Shown here: in pieces, positions 37,366 to 48,085 of the stretch
Layout: every line of letters begins with the position of its first letter
Position numbering within the stretch: the stretch's first letter is position 1
Assembly (NCBI GenBank): GCA_025927835.1
Contig: JAICKR010000002.1
Span: forward strand, 1-64,000
Reading direction: 5' to 3'
Source: Jatrophihabitans sp.
GTDB lineage: Bacteria; Actinomycetota; Actinomycetes; Mycobacteriales; Jatrophihabitantaceae
Length of the DNA: 64,000 nucleotides
Program-made: the position numbers and the translations under genes
Notes under the pieces: model-generated
Database searches by the model: none
What the model was told of the DNA's origin: nothing
What the model saw: the letters and a program-made list of their open reading frames with translations, nothing else

Positions 37366-38457
37366 ATGATCACACGAGCACGCGCGACGTACGCGACGCT
37401 GGTGTCCGTGGGCGCGCTCAGCCTTGCGCTCACGGCGTGCAGCAGCAGCGGCGGCGGTTCAGCCGGCCAGGCGACGAACTCCGCAGCAACGAACGCGCCG
37501 ACGTCGCAGGCTGCCAACGGCGCGCTGTCGGCGATCTGTCAGAAGGGCCAGTCCGAAGGCCAGGTGGACTACTTCACCGAGCAGGACCCGTCGATCTTCG
37601 CCAAGGAAGCCAAGCCGTTCGAGACGCAGTACCCGGGAATCAAGGTCAAGATCACCCAACTCGAGCCGCAGGACCAGGTCTCCCGCGTGCTCACCGAGAT
37701 CCAGGCGGGTCACAAGCTCGACGCCGACGTGCTCGCCGGCGACCCTGAGTCGGACCTGCCGCTGTTCAAGGCGAATGACATCCAGGCGGTCGACCTGACG
37801 CAGTACGGCGTGGCGTCCGACCTCGGCGTGAAGATCCTCGGCACCACGGTCTTCGTTACCCAGCGGGTGTTCCACGGCATCGGCTACAACACCCAGAAGT
37901 ACAAGGCGTCCGACATCCCGGACACCTGGCAGGCGCTCGCCGATCCCAAACTCGCCGGCAAGATCTCGGTCGACCCGCGCGGCAAATGGATCGCACCTCT
38001 CGTGACCGACCCCAACTGGGGACCGACGAAGACGTACTCCTGGTACCAGGGCCTGCTCAAGACCGACAAGCCGCAGGTCGTCAAGGGCGTGACGGACAGC
38101 CTCACCAAGGTCGTGTCCGGCGAGGTACCGATCACCACCTCGGCCCGCAGCGCAGAGGTCGAGCAGCTGGCCGCGGGCGGCGCGCCGGTGGCGATCAAGT
38201 ACCTCGACGTGGTCCCGGTCGACGAGGTCGTCGTCCCGCTGCTGAAGGGCGCCCCGCACCCGAACGCGGCCACCTGCTTCATGGCCTGGCTCACCGGCCC
38301 GGTGTCGCAGGCTCAGCAGTTCAAGTACGAGTTCAAGACGAACGGGCCGACGCCGAAGGGCATGCCGTCGGGCGCGTCGCTCACGAACGACCTGACCGAG
38401 CAGAACATCACCGAGATCGCTGACATCGAAACCAAGATGTCGGCCATCACCAAGTAG
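37366..38457 (+). CDS. ABC transporter substrate-binding lipoprotein (Fe3+/phosphonate type)
   Basis: Lipobox LSLALTACSSSGGG; VDYFTEQDPSIFAKEAKPFETQYPGIKV. Confidence 0.88.
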   Translation: MITRARATYATLVSVGALSLALTACSSSGGGSAGQATNSAATNAPTSQAANGALSAICQKGQSEGQVDYFTEQDPSIFAKEAKPFETQYPGIKVKITQLEPQDQVSRVLTEIQAGHKLDADVLAGDPESDLPLFKANDIQAVDLTQYGVASDLGVKILGTTVFVTQRVFHGIGYNTQKYKASDIPDTWQALADPKLAGKISVDPRGKWIAPLVTDPNWGPTKTYSWYQGLLKTDKPQVVKGVTDSLTKVVSGEVPITTSARSAEVEQLAAGGAPVAIKYLDVVPVDEVVVPLLKGAPHPNAATCFMAWLTGPVSQAQQFKYEFKTNGPTPKGMPSGASLTNDLTEQNITEIADIETKMSAITK

Positions 38458-38465
38458 TGCCACCT

Positions 38466-38509
38466 GCGGCCAGGGTGTTGCCGGGTTTGACCGCGCGCAC
38501 CCTGGCCGC
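38466..38509 (+). other. 12-bp perfect inverted repeat (RNA hairpin) between SBP and permease genes
   Basis: GCGGCCAGGGTG (38466-38477), 20-nt loop, CACCCTGGCCGC (38498-38509); no U-tract follows. Confidence 0.8.
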
Positions 38510-38532
38510 ATCGATGATGGGATGACGAGCAC

Positions 38533-40320
38533 ATGACGGCCGTCGAGGCACCGCCTGCCGAGCGGGTACCGGAACCGGCGCCACCCCCACGCCCGCCGTG
38601 GTACCTCCGTGGGCTGGATACGCTGATGGCGCGCCGGCTACAAGGCCGGACCGTTCTCGCGATCGTCGCCGTCGTCATCCTGCTCTACCTGGTGCTGGCG
38701 CCGCTGTTCCTGCTCGGCAGCACCTCGTTCCAGACGAACAACGACAACCTGCCCTTCGCGAAGGGCACGAAGTGGAACTTCGCGAACTACCGCGCGGTGT
38801 TCACGCACGGCTCGACGTACACGATCCTGGGCAACACCCTCGTGTTCGCGCTCGGTTCGCTCGCGGTCGCCGGCGTCATCGCCCTGGCCTTCGCCTGGCT
38901 GCTCGAACGGTCGAACATCCCCTGCCGCAGCGTGCTCTTCGTGCTCGTCATTGCGCCGTCCGGGATGCCGCTGCTCATCAGTTCGATCGCGTGGAGCCTG
39001 CTGCTCAACCCGACGAACGGCGTCGTCAACCAAGTGCTGGACACGGTGCTCGGCGTCAAGTTCAACGCCTACTCGCTGCCCGGCATGATCTTTGTCATGG
39101 GCATCGGCATGGTGCCCCTGACGTTCTTGCTGATAGTGGGCTCGCTGCGGGCGATGAACGGCTCGCTCGAGGACGCTGCGACGACCTCCGGTGCCAGCGG
39201 GGTGACGACCCTGCGCAAGGTCACGCTGCCGCTGCTGACGCCGGCGCTGCTGGCCGCCTTCGTGTACCAGTTCGTAACCGCGGTGAAGGACTTCGACGTA
39301 CCGCTGATCCTCGGCTTGCCCGGACACGTCAACACGCTCAGCCTCGAGATCTACAACAACACCAACCCGCCGGTCGGCGTGCCCTCCTACGGACGGGCCA
39401 GCACCTACGGCTTCTTCCTGTTCCTGCTGGCGCTCGTGCCGCTGGTCGTCTACAACCGGGCGATCGGCTCGCGTGGCCGGTACGCGACGCTGTCCGGCCG
39501 GGCCCGCCGGCCGGTTCGGGTCAACCTCGGACGTTGGCGCTGGGCGATCTTCGCGGGCTGCATCGGCTACGTGTGCATCGCGCTGCTGCTGCCGCTGTTC
39601 ATCCTGGTGTGGACGAGCCTGCAGCCGTTCTACAGCGGCATCAACGTGGCTGCCTGGAACCGGCTCAACACGGCGGGCTGGAACAACACGTTCAACGACC
39701 CCAACGTCATCCATGCCATGAAGAACACGCTCATCGTCGGCGCCGTCACGGCGGCCGTCACGATGGTGCTCTCGGCATTCATTTCCTGGGTGATCGTGCG
39801 AGCCCGTTCGCGGTCGGTGTGGCTGCTCGACATGCTGGCATTCATCCCGCACGCGATCCCGAGCATCGTGCTCGGCCTGTCGCTGCTCCTGGTCTACCTC
39901 GTGCTGCCCGTCCCGATCTACGGCACCATCTGGATCATCGTCATCGGTCAGGCGACGCTGTTCACCAGCCTGGGCACTCGGCTGATGAGCGCGGCCTTCG
40001 CGCAAATGCAGGTCGGGCTGGAAGAGGCGGCCGCGACGAGCGGCGCGCCCCTGCGCAGGACCTGGTTCCGCGTGATCGCCCCGCTGATCCGTGCGCCGTT
40101 CGCCAATGGCTACCTGCTCGTCTTCATGGCAAGCATGCAGAACCTGACGATCCCGCTACTGCTGGCCTCGCCGACGAATACCGTGATGTCGGCGATGATC
40201 TACCAGAAGTGGAACTACGGCCTGACTACCGAAGCGACCGTGATGTGCGTGACGCTCACCGCGATCACGATCACGCTCGCCGTGCTGGTGCGCGGGGTCG
40301 GCGGCAAGGCCGATGTCTGA
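38533..40320 (+). CDS. two-domain ABC transporter permease (FbpB-like)
   Basis: 595 aa with two BPD permease halves (e.g. SLEDAATTSGASGVTTLRKVTLPLL and GLEEAAATSGAPLRRTWFRVIAPLI). Confidence 0.92.
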   Translation: MTAVEAPPAERVPEPAPPPRPPWYLRGLDTLMARRLQGRTVLAIVAVVILLYLVLAPLFLLGSTSFQTNNDNLPFAKGTKWNFANYRAVFTHGSTYTILGNTLVFALGSLAVAGVIALAFAWLLERSNIPCRSVLFVLVIAPSGMPLLISSIAWSLLLNPTNGVVNQVLDTVLGVKFNAYSLPGMIFVMGIGMVPLTFLLIVGSLRAMNGSLEDAATTSGASGVTTLRKVTLPLLTPALLAAFVYQFVTAVKDFDVPLILGLPGHVNTLSLEIYNNTNPPVGVPSYGRASTYGFFLFLLALVPLVVYNRAIGSRGRYATLSGRARRPVRVNLGRWRWAIFAGCIGYVCIALLLPLFILVWTSLQPFYSGINVAAWNRLNTAGWNNTFNDPNVIHAMKNTLIVGAVTAAVTMVLSAFISWVIVRARSRSVWLLDMLAFIPHAIPSIVLGLSLLLVYLVLPVPIYGTIWIIVIGQATLFTSLGTRLMSAAFAQMQVGLEEAAATSGAPLRRTWFRVIAPLIRAPFANGYLLVFMASMQNLTIPLLLASPTNTVMSAMIYQKWNYGLTTEATVMCVTLTAITITLAVLVRGVGGKADV

Positions 40321-41146
40321 GGCGGCAACGGCCGCAACCGTGCCACTCGCCTACCGACGGTCAGGCTCGGGACCGCCCCTGCTGCTGGTCGCGGGCACCG
40401 CATACGCAGGTTGCACCTGGTCGCCGGACTACGTGAACGGCCTGGCTGACGAGTACACCGTCGTCACCTTCGACCACCGCGGCACCGGCGACAGCCCGGC
40501 GGGGGACGAGGATCCTTACACGACCCGGCTCTTCGCCGCCGACGCGCTGCGCCTGGTGCGCGAGCTCGACACGGGCCCGGTGCACGTGCTCGGTCACTCG
40601 ATGGGCGGGCGGGTCGCCCAGTGGATGGCGCTCGACGGTGCCGACGACGTCGCCTCGCTGCTGCTCGTGTCCACGGGCGCCGGACAGGACGACGGGCACG
40701 TGTGGCGCGACTGCGTGCCGGCCAACGTCGCTCTCGGTCTCGGCGAATTCGGCTACGAGCAGTTCATCCGCAACGTGCAGCGCACCTCGTTCTTCACCGA
40801 CGCCTTCGCCGCGAGCGATCCCGACACGGTGCGCTGGCTCGGTGACGCGTTCTGGGCGGGCCGCGCCACGCTTGCCAACTACCTCCGGCACGTCATCGCC
40901 CGGCAGGGCCACTACACCCGCCACCTGCTCAGCCGCATCGCGCTGCCGACGCTGGTGACGGTCGGATCGGCCGACACGCACCGCGGCGGTACCGGCTCGC
41001 ACGTCGAGCAGAGCGAGTATCTCGCCGCCCACATCCCGGGCGCGAGGTTCGAACCGATCGAGAGGGCCAAGCACGGCCTGTTCTGGGAGAACACCACGGC
41101 GATCCTCGGCCTCACCCGGGGATGGCTGGCCGAGCAAGCGAGCTGA
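40313..41146 (+). CDS. alpha/beta hydrolase
   Basis: FDHRGTGDSPAG; VHVLGHSMGGRVAQWM; overlaps permease stop by 8 bp. Confidence 0.88.
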   Translation: MSEAATAATVPLAYRRSGSGPPLLLVAGTAYAGCTWSPDYVNGLADEYTVVTFDHRGTGDSPAGDEDPYTTRLFAADALRLVRELDTGPVHVLGHSMGGRVAQWMALDGADDVASLLLVSTGAGQDDGHVWRDCVPANVALGLGEFGYEQFIRNVQRTSFFTDAFAASDPDTVRWLGDAFWAGRATLANYLRHVIARQGHYTRHLLSRIALPTLVTVGSADTHRGGTGSHVEQSEYLAAHIPGARFEPIERAKHGLFWENTTAILGLTRGWLAEQAS

Positions 41147-41149
41147 TCG

Positions 41150-41974
41150 CTACCGGATGGCGCGCACCGGAGCGCGATCGCTGCGCTTCGCGCCGGCGCC
41201 GTTGCTGCTCGCAGCCTTCGCCGTGCCGCTCCGCCTGCCGTTCGGGCGCGCTCCCTCGGCGGCCGCCGCCTCCTCGGCCTTCTGCTCATCCACGGCGGCA
41301 AGCTCCTTGATGCCGGTGCGGATGCGGTCGAAGTGGTTGGTGAGCCACGCCTTCGCGCCGGCGATGTCGCCCTCGGCGATCCGCTCGATCAGGTCCGTGT
41401 GGTGGCGGTGCCGGTCGGGGAACTTGATGGCGAGGTAGTAGCGGCCTACGTGGCTGCGCAGATCGTCGATCATCTCGACGAGCAACGGGTTGCGTTCGGC
41501 GTCGTAGAGCTCGCGGTAGAACCGGATGCGCAGATCGAGGAACTCGTCGCCCTGCTTGTGCCGGTCGAGCTTCTTGGCCAGCGTCTGAAGCCGCTCGAGC
41601 CGGTCGGGTTCGACCTCGGTGCATGCGCATTCGACGGCGTAGCACTCCAGCAGGATCCGCAGCCGATAGATCTCGTCGATCTGCTCGGGGGTCAACGTCC
41701 GGACGCGGGCGCCACGATGCGGATGGAACGTGATGATGCCCTCTGACTCGAGCTGCAGCAGCGCGGTACGCACCGGGATGCGCGACACGCCGATCGCCTC
41801 GGCGAGCGACTCCTGCCGCAGCCACTCGCCGGGTGCGAAAGCGCCACTCATGATGGCCTCGCGCAGGACGGCGTACACCATCTGCCCGATGGTCTTGTAG
41901 CCGCCGGAGAGCTGCTCGACGAGCGCGACGAACTGTCGGTCTCCGGCGAGATCACGATCCTTGCGAGGCGCCAT
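41150..41974 (-). CDS. GntR family transcriptional regulator, FadR/FCD subfamily
   Basis: wHTH: AVLREAIMSGAFAPGEWLRQESLAEAIGVSRIPVRTALLQLESEGIITFHPHRGARV; FCD-type C-terminal domain. Confidence 0.93.
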   Translation of the reverse strand: MAPRKDRDLAGDRQFVALVEQLSGGYKTIGQMVYAVLREAIMSGAFAPGEWLRQESLAEAIGVSRIPVRTALLQLESEGIITFHPHRGARVRTLTPEQIDEIYRLRILLECYAVECACTEVEPDRLERLQTLAKKLDRHKQGDEFLDLRIRFYRELYDAERNPLLVEMIDDLRSHVGRYYLAIKFPDRHRHHTDLIERIAEGDIAGAKAWLTNHFDRIRTGIKELAAVDEQKAEEAAAAEGARPNGRRSGTAKAASSNGAGAKRSDRAPVRAIR

Positions 41975-41987
41975 GGATGCAATATAC
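41975..41987. promoter_or_regulatory. candidate GntR-type operator, site H (GGATGCAATATAC)
   Basis: Abuts the GntR start codon (41972-41974); one mismatch to consensus. Confidence 0.5.
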
Positions 41988-42013
41988 AGCGACGACGCCG
42001 AATTGCGGTGTCT

Positions 42014-42490
42014 TCAGCTGACAGTGGGCGGGTCGGCCGCGCCCTCCCGGGCGCTGTCGGTGAAGAACGAGATGCGGCCGTTGGTCTCCAGGACGGCCAG
42101 CCGGATCTCGTCGAAGCGTTCGATGCCCTGGTTGCGCGCGGCAGCCATCAGGTCGTCGAGCGAGATGAGCTGTTTGCGCATCACCGAGAAGACCGGTTCG
42201 CCGGCGTGCACGAGCACGATCGGCACACCGTGCGTGACCGGGCGCAGCCGGCGGGAGCGGGCGTTGACCCAGGAGATCGCGATCGTCAACAACGAGAACG
42301 TGCCGACGGCCAGCACCGCCGAGGTCACCGAGTAGTCCTGCTGCGTCACGCCCTGCTGGACGAGATCGCCCATCGTCACGTACAGCAGGAGCTGGAAGGT
42401 GCTCAGCTCGCCGAGCGTCGCCCGACCGCTGACCCGGGTGATGAACCAGAGGAACGCGAAGACGAACAGTGCGCGGTAGACGATTTCCAT
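42014..42490 (-). CDS. DUF421/YetF-like membrane protein
   Basis: MEIVYRALFVFAFLWFITRVSGRATLGELSTFQLLLYVTMGDLVQQG. Confidence 0.85.
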   Translation of the reverse strand: MEIVYRALFVFAFLWFITRVSGRATLGELSTFQLLLYVTMGDLVQQGVTQQDYSVTSAVLAVGTFSLLTIAISWVNARSRRLRPVTHGVPIVLVHAGEPVFSVMRKQLISLDDLMAAARNQGIERFDEIRLAVLETNGRISFFTDSAREGAADPPTVS

Positions 42491-43038
42491 CAGGGCAGCA
42501 GCCAGGTGTGGAGCGAGGCGGTGGCGACCTGCCGGCCGCCGATGATCAGCTTCACCTCGGCGGACTTGCCGAGTTGGCTGCCCGGCTGGATGTAGGTGTC
42601 GTAGTCGACCACGAAGTCGTCGGTGCCGGATCGGGTGTCGAAGACGAAATAGATGAACGTCCCGTCGCTGCTGGCGCTGTCCGCATCGGGGTACCAGCCC
42701 TGCGTCTCGAACATGTGGAAGTAGCTGCGCGTCACGGCCAGGGTGATCTGCCTCGGGAACCCGCCGGGGTGATGGACCCGCACCCGCCAGGGGACGTCCA
42801 AACCTGCCCGGGCCGACTGCGGGTACGTGACCGACATGGTGTAGCCGTCCGATGCGACGGTCGTCGTGCGCGACCGGACGCCGAAGAAGCCGGTCGCGCC
42901 GAGCACGACGACGACGAGCAGCACCGCGATGCCCACGCCGCGACCCCACTGCGCCGCGGACCCTGTCTCCACCGGCCGAACATCGTCGAGCGTGGAGAGC
43001 GATTCGGCCACAACCGACGTAGTACACGCCGGACTCAC
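42490..43038 (-). CDS. single-TM hypothetical protein with extracytoplasmic domain
   Basis: GVGIAVLLVVVVLGATGFFGVRS TM segment then beta-rich region; start/stop overlap with DUF421 gene. Confidence 0.65.
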   Translation of the reverse strand: MSPACTTSVVAESLSTLDDVRPVETGSAAQWGRGVGIAVLLVVVVLGATGFFGVRSRTTTVASDGYTMSVTYPQSARAGLDVPWRVRVHHPGGFPRQITLAVTRSYFHMFETQGWYPDADSASSDGTFIYFVFDTRSGTDDFVVDYDTYIQPGSQLGKSAEVKLIIGGRQVATASLHTWLLP

Positions 43039-43089
43039 CCGCGCGGCGGCGACACGCGGGCGCTGACTCCGGTTGGCGCTCGGGTGGCG

Positions 43090-43512
43090 CTACGCGAGGA
43101 CCGGCCGCGTATCGACGTCGATGCGGGTCTCCAGGTTCACCAGGTACGAGTACAGGCCGTCCCACGCGCCCTTCTTGGCCGGGGACAGGCCGGACTTGTT
43201 CGCCTCGGTCTGGCAGACCTTCTCGTACGCGCGCATCAGTTGCGTGCACTTGTCGATCTGCGCTGTCACGCGCTTCTTGCCGTCGGCGTCCAGCCCGGGG
43301 TAGGCCTTGAGGAACTTCTTGGCGGCCTCGAGGAGATCGCGCAGCTTGTCGAGCTCCGCGCCGAGTTCGCCCTTGACCTTCTTGAACGCGGCGTCCGGAT
43401 TGACGTGCTTGGCCGCGTCCTTCTTCTTGGTGACCCAGCTGACCCGATAGGCGCTGTGCTTGCCGATCGTTCCGATGACCACCGTTGCGAAGCTCAACTT
43501 CGGTTTCGTCAT
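43090..43512 (-). CDS. lysine-rich hypothetical protein
   Basis: 140 aa ORF, Lys-rich helical composition; no recognised family. Confidence 0.6.
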   Translation of the reverse strand: MTKPKLSFATVVIGTIGKHSAYRVSWVTKKKDAAKHVNPDAAFKKVKGELGAELDKLRDLLEAAKKFLKAYPGLDADGKKRVTAQIDKCTQLMRAYEKVCQTEANKSGLSPAKKGAWDGLYSYLVNLETRIDVDTRPVLA

Positions 43513-43529
43513 GTCTCTGCCCCCACTGT

Positions 43530-43550
43530 CACCCCGCGCGTTTTGGGGTG
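43530..43550. other. short inverted repeat CACCCC-N9-GGGGTG
   Basis: Intergenic 6-bp stem between helicase and Lys-rich ORF. Confidence 0.4.
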
Positions 43551-43600
43551 GTGATCATGGATGTCCGGTCGGCCCAGTATCGAACCGAGTCCGGGGCTCG

Positions 43601-45238
43601 TCAACGCGGCCGAGCCGGTCGCTTGCCCATGCGCTCGTCCGGCCGGAGCTGGATCAACTGATCAGCGATGCGGGTCTTCGCCAGTGCGGCCAGCACCTTC
43701 TTCGGCAGGTGTTCGGGCAGCTCGACGATGCTGTGGTTGGCGTGGATGTCGATCTTGCCGAAGGCCGAACCGTCGACGCCGCCCTCGTTGGCGATCGCCC
43801 CGACGATCTGCCCCGGCGTCACCCGGTGGCGGTAACCGACGTCGATGCGGTACTTCGCCAGCTTGCGGTCCTTGCCGCCCGCGCGCTCGGGCCGGGCCGG
43901 CCCGGCACGCTCCAGGTCGGACAGCAGGAAGTCGCCACCGTCCTGGCTCATCACGGCCAACGCCGCCGCCACATCGGCCATCGGCACGTTGTGCTCGCGC
44001 GCGTAGTCGAGCACGAGGCCTTTGAACATCGATTGGTTGGACGCGGCGAGGGCGGTGGTGATCGCGTCGTGGAACTTCGCGACCCGCTGCGCGTTGACGT
44101 CGTCGGCGCTGGGCAGATCCATCTCGGTGAGCGGCTGCCGGGTGGCCTTCTCGATGGCGTTGAGCAGCCCCTTCTCCCGTGGCGTGACGAACAGCAGCGC
44201 CTCGCCGCTGCGTCCGGCGCGACCGGTGCGCCCGATGCGGTGAACGTAGGACTCGGTGTCCGTCGGGATGTCGTAGTTGATGACGTGCGTGATGCGGTCG
44301 ACGTCCAGGCCACGCGCAGCGACGTCGGTTGCCACTAGCAGGTCGAGCGCGCCGGTGCGGAGTTGGCCGATGACGCGCTCGCGCTGAGCCTGGTTGAGGT
44401 CGCCGTTGATCGCCTGCGCCGCGAAGCCGCGGCTACGCAGCCGCTCGGCGACGTCCTCGGTCGCCGACTTCGTGCGCACGAAGATCAGCACGGCTTGGTA
44501 CGGCTCGACCTCGAGGATGCGGGTGAGCGCGTCCATCTTCTGCTGCCCGGCCACGAAGAGGAACCGCTGCCTGGTCCTGGCCGCGGTGACCGTGCGCGCC
44601 TTGACGGTGATCTCGACCGGGTCGTGCAGATACCGCTTCGAGATCCGCTTGATCGGTGGCGGCATCGTCGCCGAGAACAGCGCAACCTGCTTGCGATCGG
44701 GCGTGCGGGCCAGGATGCGTTCGACGTCCTCCTGGAACCCCATGCGCAGCATCTCGTCCGCCTCGTCGAGGACAAGGGTGCGCAGCGAGCCGAGCTGCAG
44801 CGTGCCTTTCTCCAGGTGATCGATCACGCGCCCCGGCGTGCCCACGACGACGTGTGCACCGCGGCGCAGGCCGGCCAGTTGCGGTGCGTAGGCCTGCCCG
44901 CCGTACACGGGCAGGACATGCAGGTCCTTGACGTGGTGCGCGTACCGGCCGAACGCCTCGGCCACCTGCAGCACGAGCTCGCGCGTCGGCGCCAGCACGA
45001 GCGCTTGCGTAGCCGAGGACTTGGCGTCGATGTTCGACAGGACCGGCAACGCGAACGCCGCGGTCTTGCCGGTGCCGGTCTGCGCCAGCCCGACGAGGTC
45101 GCGTCCGGCCAACAGGGTCGGAATCGTCGCAGCCTGGATGGGTGACGGGACCTCGTAGCCGAGGTCCTTCACCGCGCGCAGGAGGCGACGGTCGAGCCCG
45201 AGGCCGTCGAAGGTCGTCTCGGCGTCCGCTGCGGTCAC
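43601..45238 (-). CDS. DEAD/DEAH-box RNA helicase
   Basis: AQTGTGKTAAFALP, VLDEADEMLRMGF, SATMPPPI, HRIGRTGRAGRSG; GTG start inferred. Confidence 0.95.
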   Translation of the reverse strand: MTAADAETTFDGLGLDRRLLRAVKDLGYEVPSPIQAATIPTLLAGRDLVGLAQTGTGKTAAFALPVLSNIDAKSSATQALVLAPTRELVLQVAEAFGRYAHHVKDLHVLPVYGGQAYAPQLAGLRRGAHVVVGTPGRVIDHLEKGTLQLGSLRTLVLDEADEMLRMGFQEDVERILARTPDRKQVALFSATMPPPIKRISKRYLHDPVEITVKARTVTAARTRQRFLFVAGQQKMDALTRILEVEPYQAVLIFVRTKSATEDVAERLRSRGFAAQAINGDLNQAQRERVIGQLRTGALDLLVATDVAARGLDVDRITHVINYDIPTDTESYVHRIGRTGRAGRSGEALLFVTPREKGLLNAIEKATRQPLTEMDLPSADDVNAQRVAKFHDAITTALAASNQSMFKGLVLDYAREHNVPMADVAAALAVMSQDGGDFLLSDLERAGPARPERAGGKDRKLAKYRIDVGYRHRVTPGQIVGAIANEGGVDGSAFGKIDIHANHSIVELPEHLPKKVLAALAKTRIADQLIQLRPDERMGKRPARPR

Positions 45239-45274
45239 GCCCAAGGGTATCGAGCGGGCTGGTACCAAGGGATC

Positions 45275-46315
45275 ATGCGCGCAATTCGCTATGGCGGGTT
45301 CCAGGCGACGCCCGAGGTGGTGGCTGTGCCCGACCCCGTGTGCACCGACGACGGCGTGGTCGTCGAGGTCGAGGCGAGTGGCCTGTGCCGCAGCGACTGG
45401 CACGGCTGGATGGGTCACGACCCGGACATCGCGTTGCCACACGTACCGGGGCACGAGTTCGCCGGCCGCATCCGGGAGGTCGGCAGTTCGGTCGGCGTCT
45501 GGCATGTCGGCGATCGAGTAACCGCGTCGTTCGTCGGTGCGTGCGGGCGCTGCGAGGCGTGCCGGCGCGGCCAGCACCAGGTGTGTGACGACCAACAGCA
45601 GGTCGGCTTCCACTGCTGGGGCTCGTTCGCCGAACTCGTGGCGGTGCCACGGGGTGAACAGAACCTCGTACGGATTCCGGACGAGATCCCCATGGACGTG
45701 GCCGCGCTGCTCGGTTGCCGATTCGGTACCGCTTACCGCGCGGTCGTGCATCGCGGTCGCACGCGTACGGGCGAGTGGGTGGTGGTGCACGGCTGTGGCG
45801 GAGTCGGCTTGTCGTCCGTGCTGATCGCTGCGGCTCGCGGTGCTCGTGTCGTCGCGGTCGATGTGTCCACCGCCGCACTGGAACGAGCACGACGGTTCGG
45901 CGCGGTAGCGGTGCTCAACGCGTCCCAGGACGACGTGCCGTCAGCGGTCCATGACCTGACGGGTGGCGGCGCCCAGCTGTCGATCGACGCCTACGGCAGC
46001 GCGGCGACAGCCCGGACCTCGATCAGCTGCCTCGGCAAACGCGGCCGGCACGTCCAGGTCGGCCTGCTCGCCGAGGACGGCGGCACCGTGCGCGTGCCGA
46101 TGGCCGCCGTGCTCAGCGCCGAACTGGACATCCTCGGCAGTCACGGCATGCCCGCGCACGACTACCCGGAGATGATCGCCGAGATCAGCTCCGGCGGCCT
46201 GGATCCGAGGCCGCTGATCGAGCGGCGAGTGGGGCTCGACGACGGTGCGCGCCTGCTCGCCGATGCCGGTGGCGCAGGCCGACCCGGCGTGACGATCATC
46301 GACCCGCGAAGCTGA
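45275..46315 (+). CDS. zinc-dependent alcohol dehydrogenase family protein
   Basis: GLCRSDWHGWMGHDPDIALPHVPGHEFAG; CGRCEACRRGQHQVC; GCGGVGLS. Confidence 0.92.
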   Translation: MRAIRYGGFQATPEVVAVPDPVCTDDGVVVEVEASGLCRSDWHGWMGHDPDIALPHVPGHEFAGRIREVGSSVGVWHVGDRVTASFVGACGRCEACRRGQHQVCDDQQQVGFHCWGSFAELVAVPRGEQNLVRIPDEIPMDVAALLGCRFGTAYRAVVHRGRTRTGEWVVVHGCGGVGLSSVLIAAARGARVVAVDVSTAALERARRFGAVAVLNASQDDVPSAVHDLTGGGAQLSIDAYGSAATARTSISCLGKRGRHVQVGLLAEDGGTVRVPMAAVLSAELDILGSHGMPAHDYPEMIAEISSGGLDPRPLIERRVGLDDGARLLADAGGAGRPGVTIIDPRS

Positions 46316-46318
46316 CGA

Positions 46319-47947
<1,629 letters not shown>

Positions 47948-48054
47948 CGCGGCGTCCTCTCAGAACATGCTGCTCGGTGCACAGGACGCTACGGCCGCGG
48001 CGGCTGCAGATGCTTCGGCTCGGGAGCGGAAAGTCCGGCCGCCATTTCCTACGA

Positions 48055-48064
48055 TTGTCGAAAC
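48055..48064. promoter_or_regulatory. candidate regulator site TTGTCGAAAC (copy 1)
   Basis: In the pruA/pucR divergent gap; exact 10-mer recurs at 49116. Confidence 0.5.
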
Positions 48065-48085
48065 ACGGAAGAGGAGCGGCGGTCG

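Noticed and set aside
43530-43550. CACCCC-N9-GGGGTG as a rho-independent terminator
   Set aside because: Stem is only 6 bp and no U-tract follows on either strand; kept only as a low-confidence inverted repeat.
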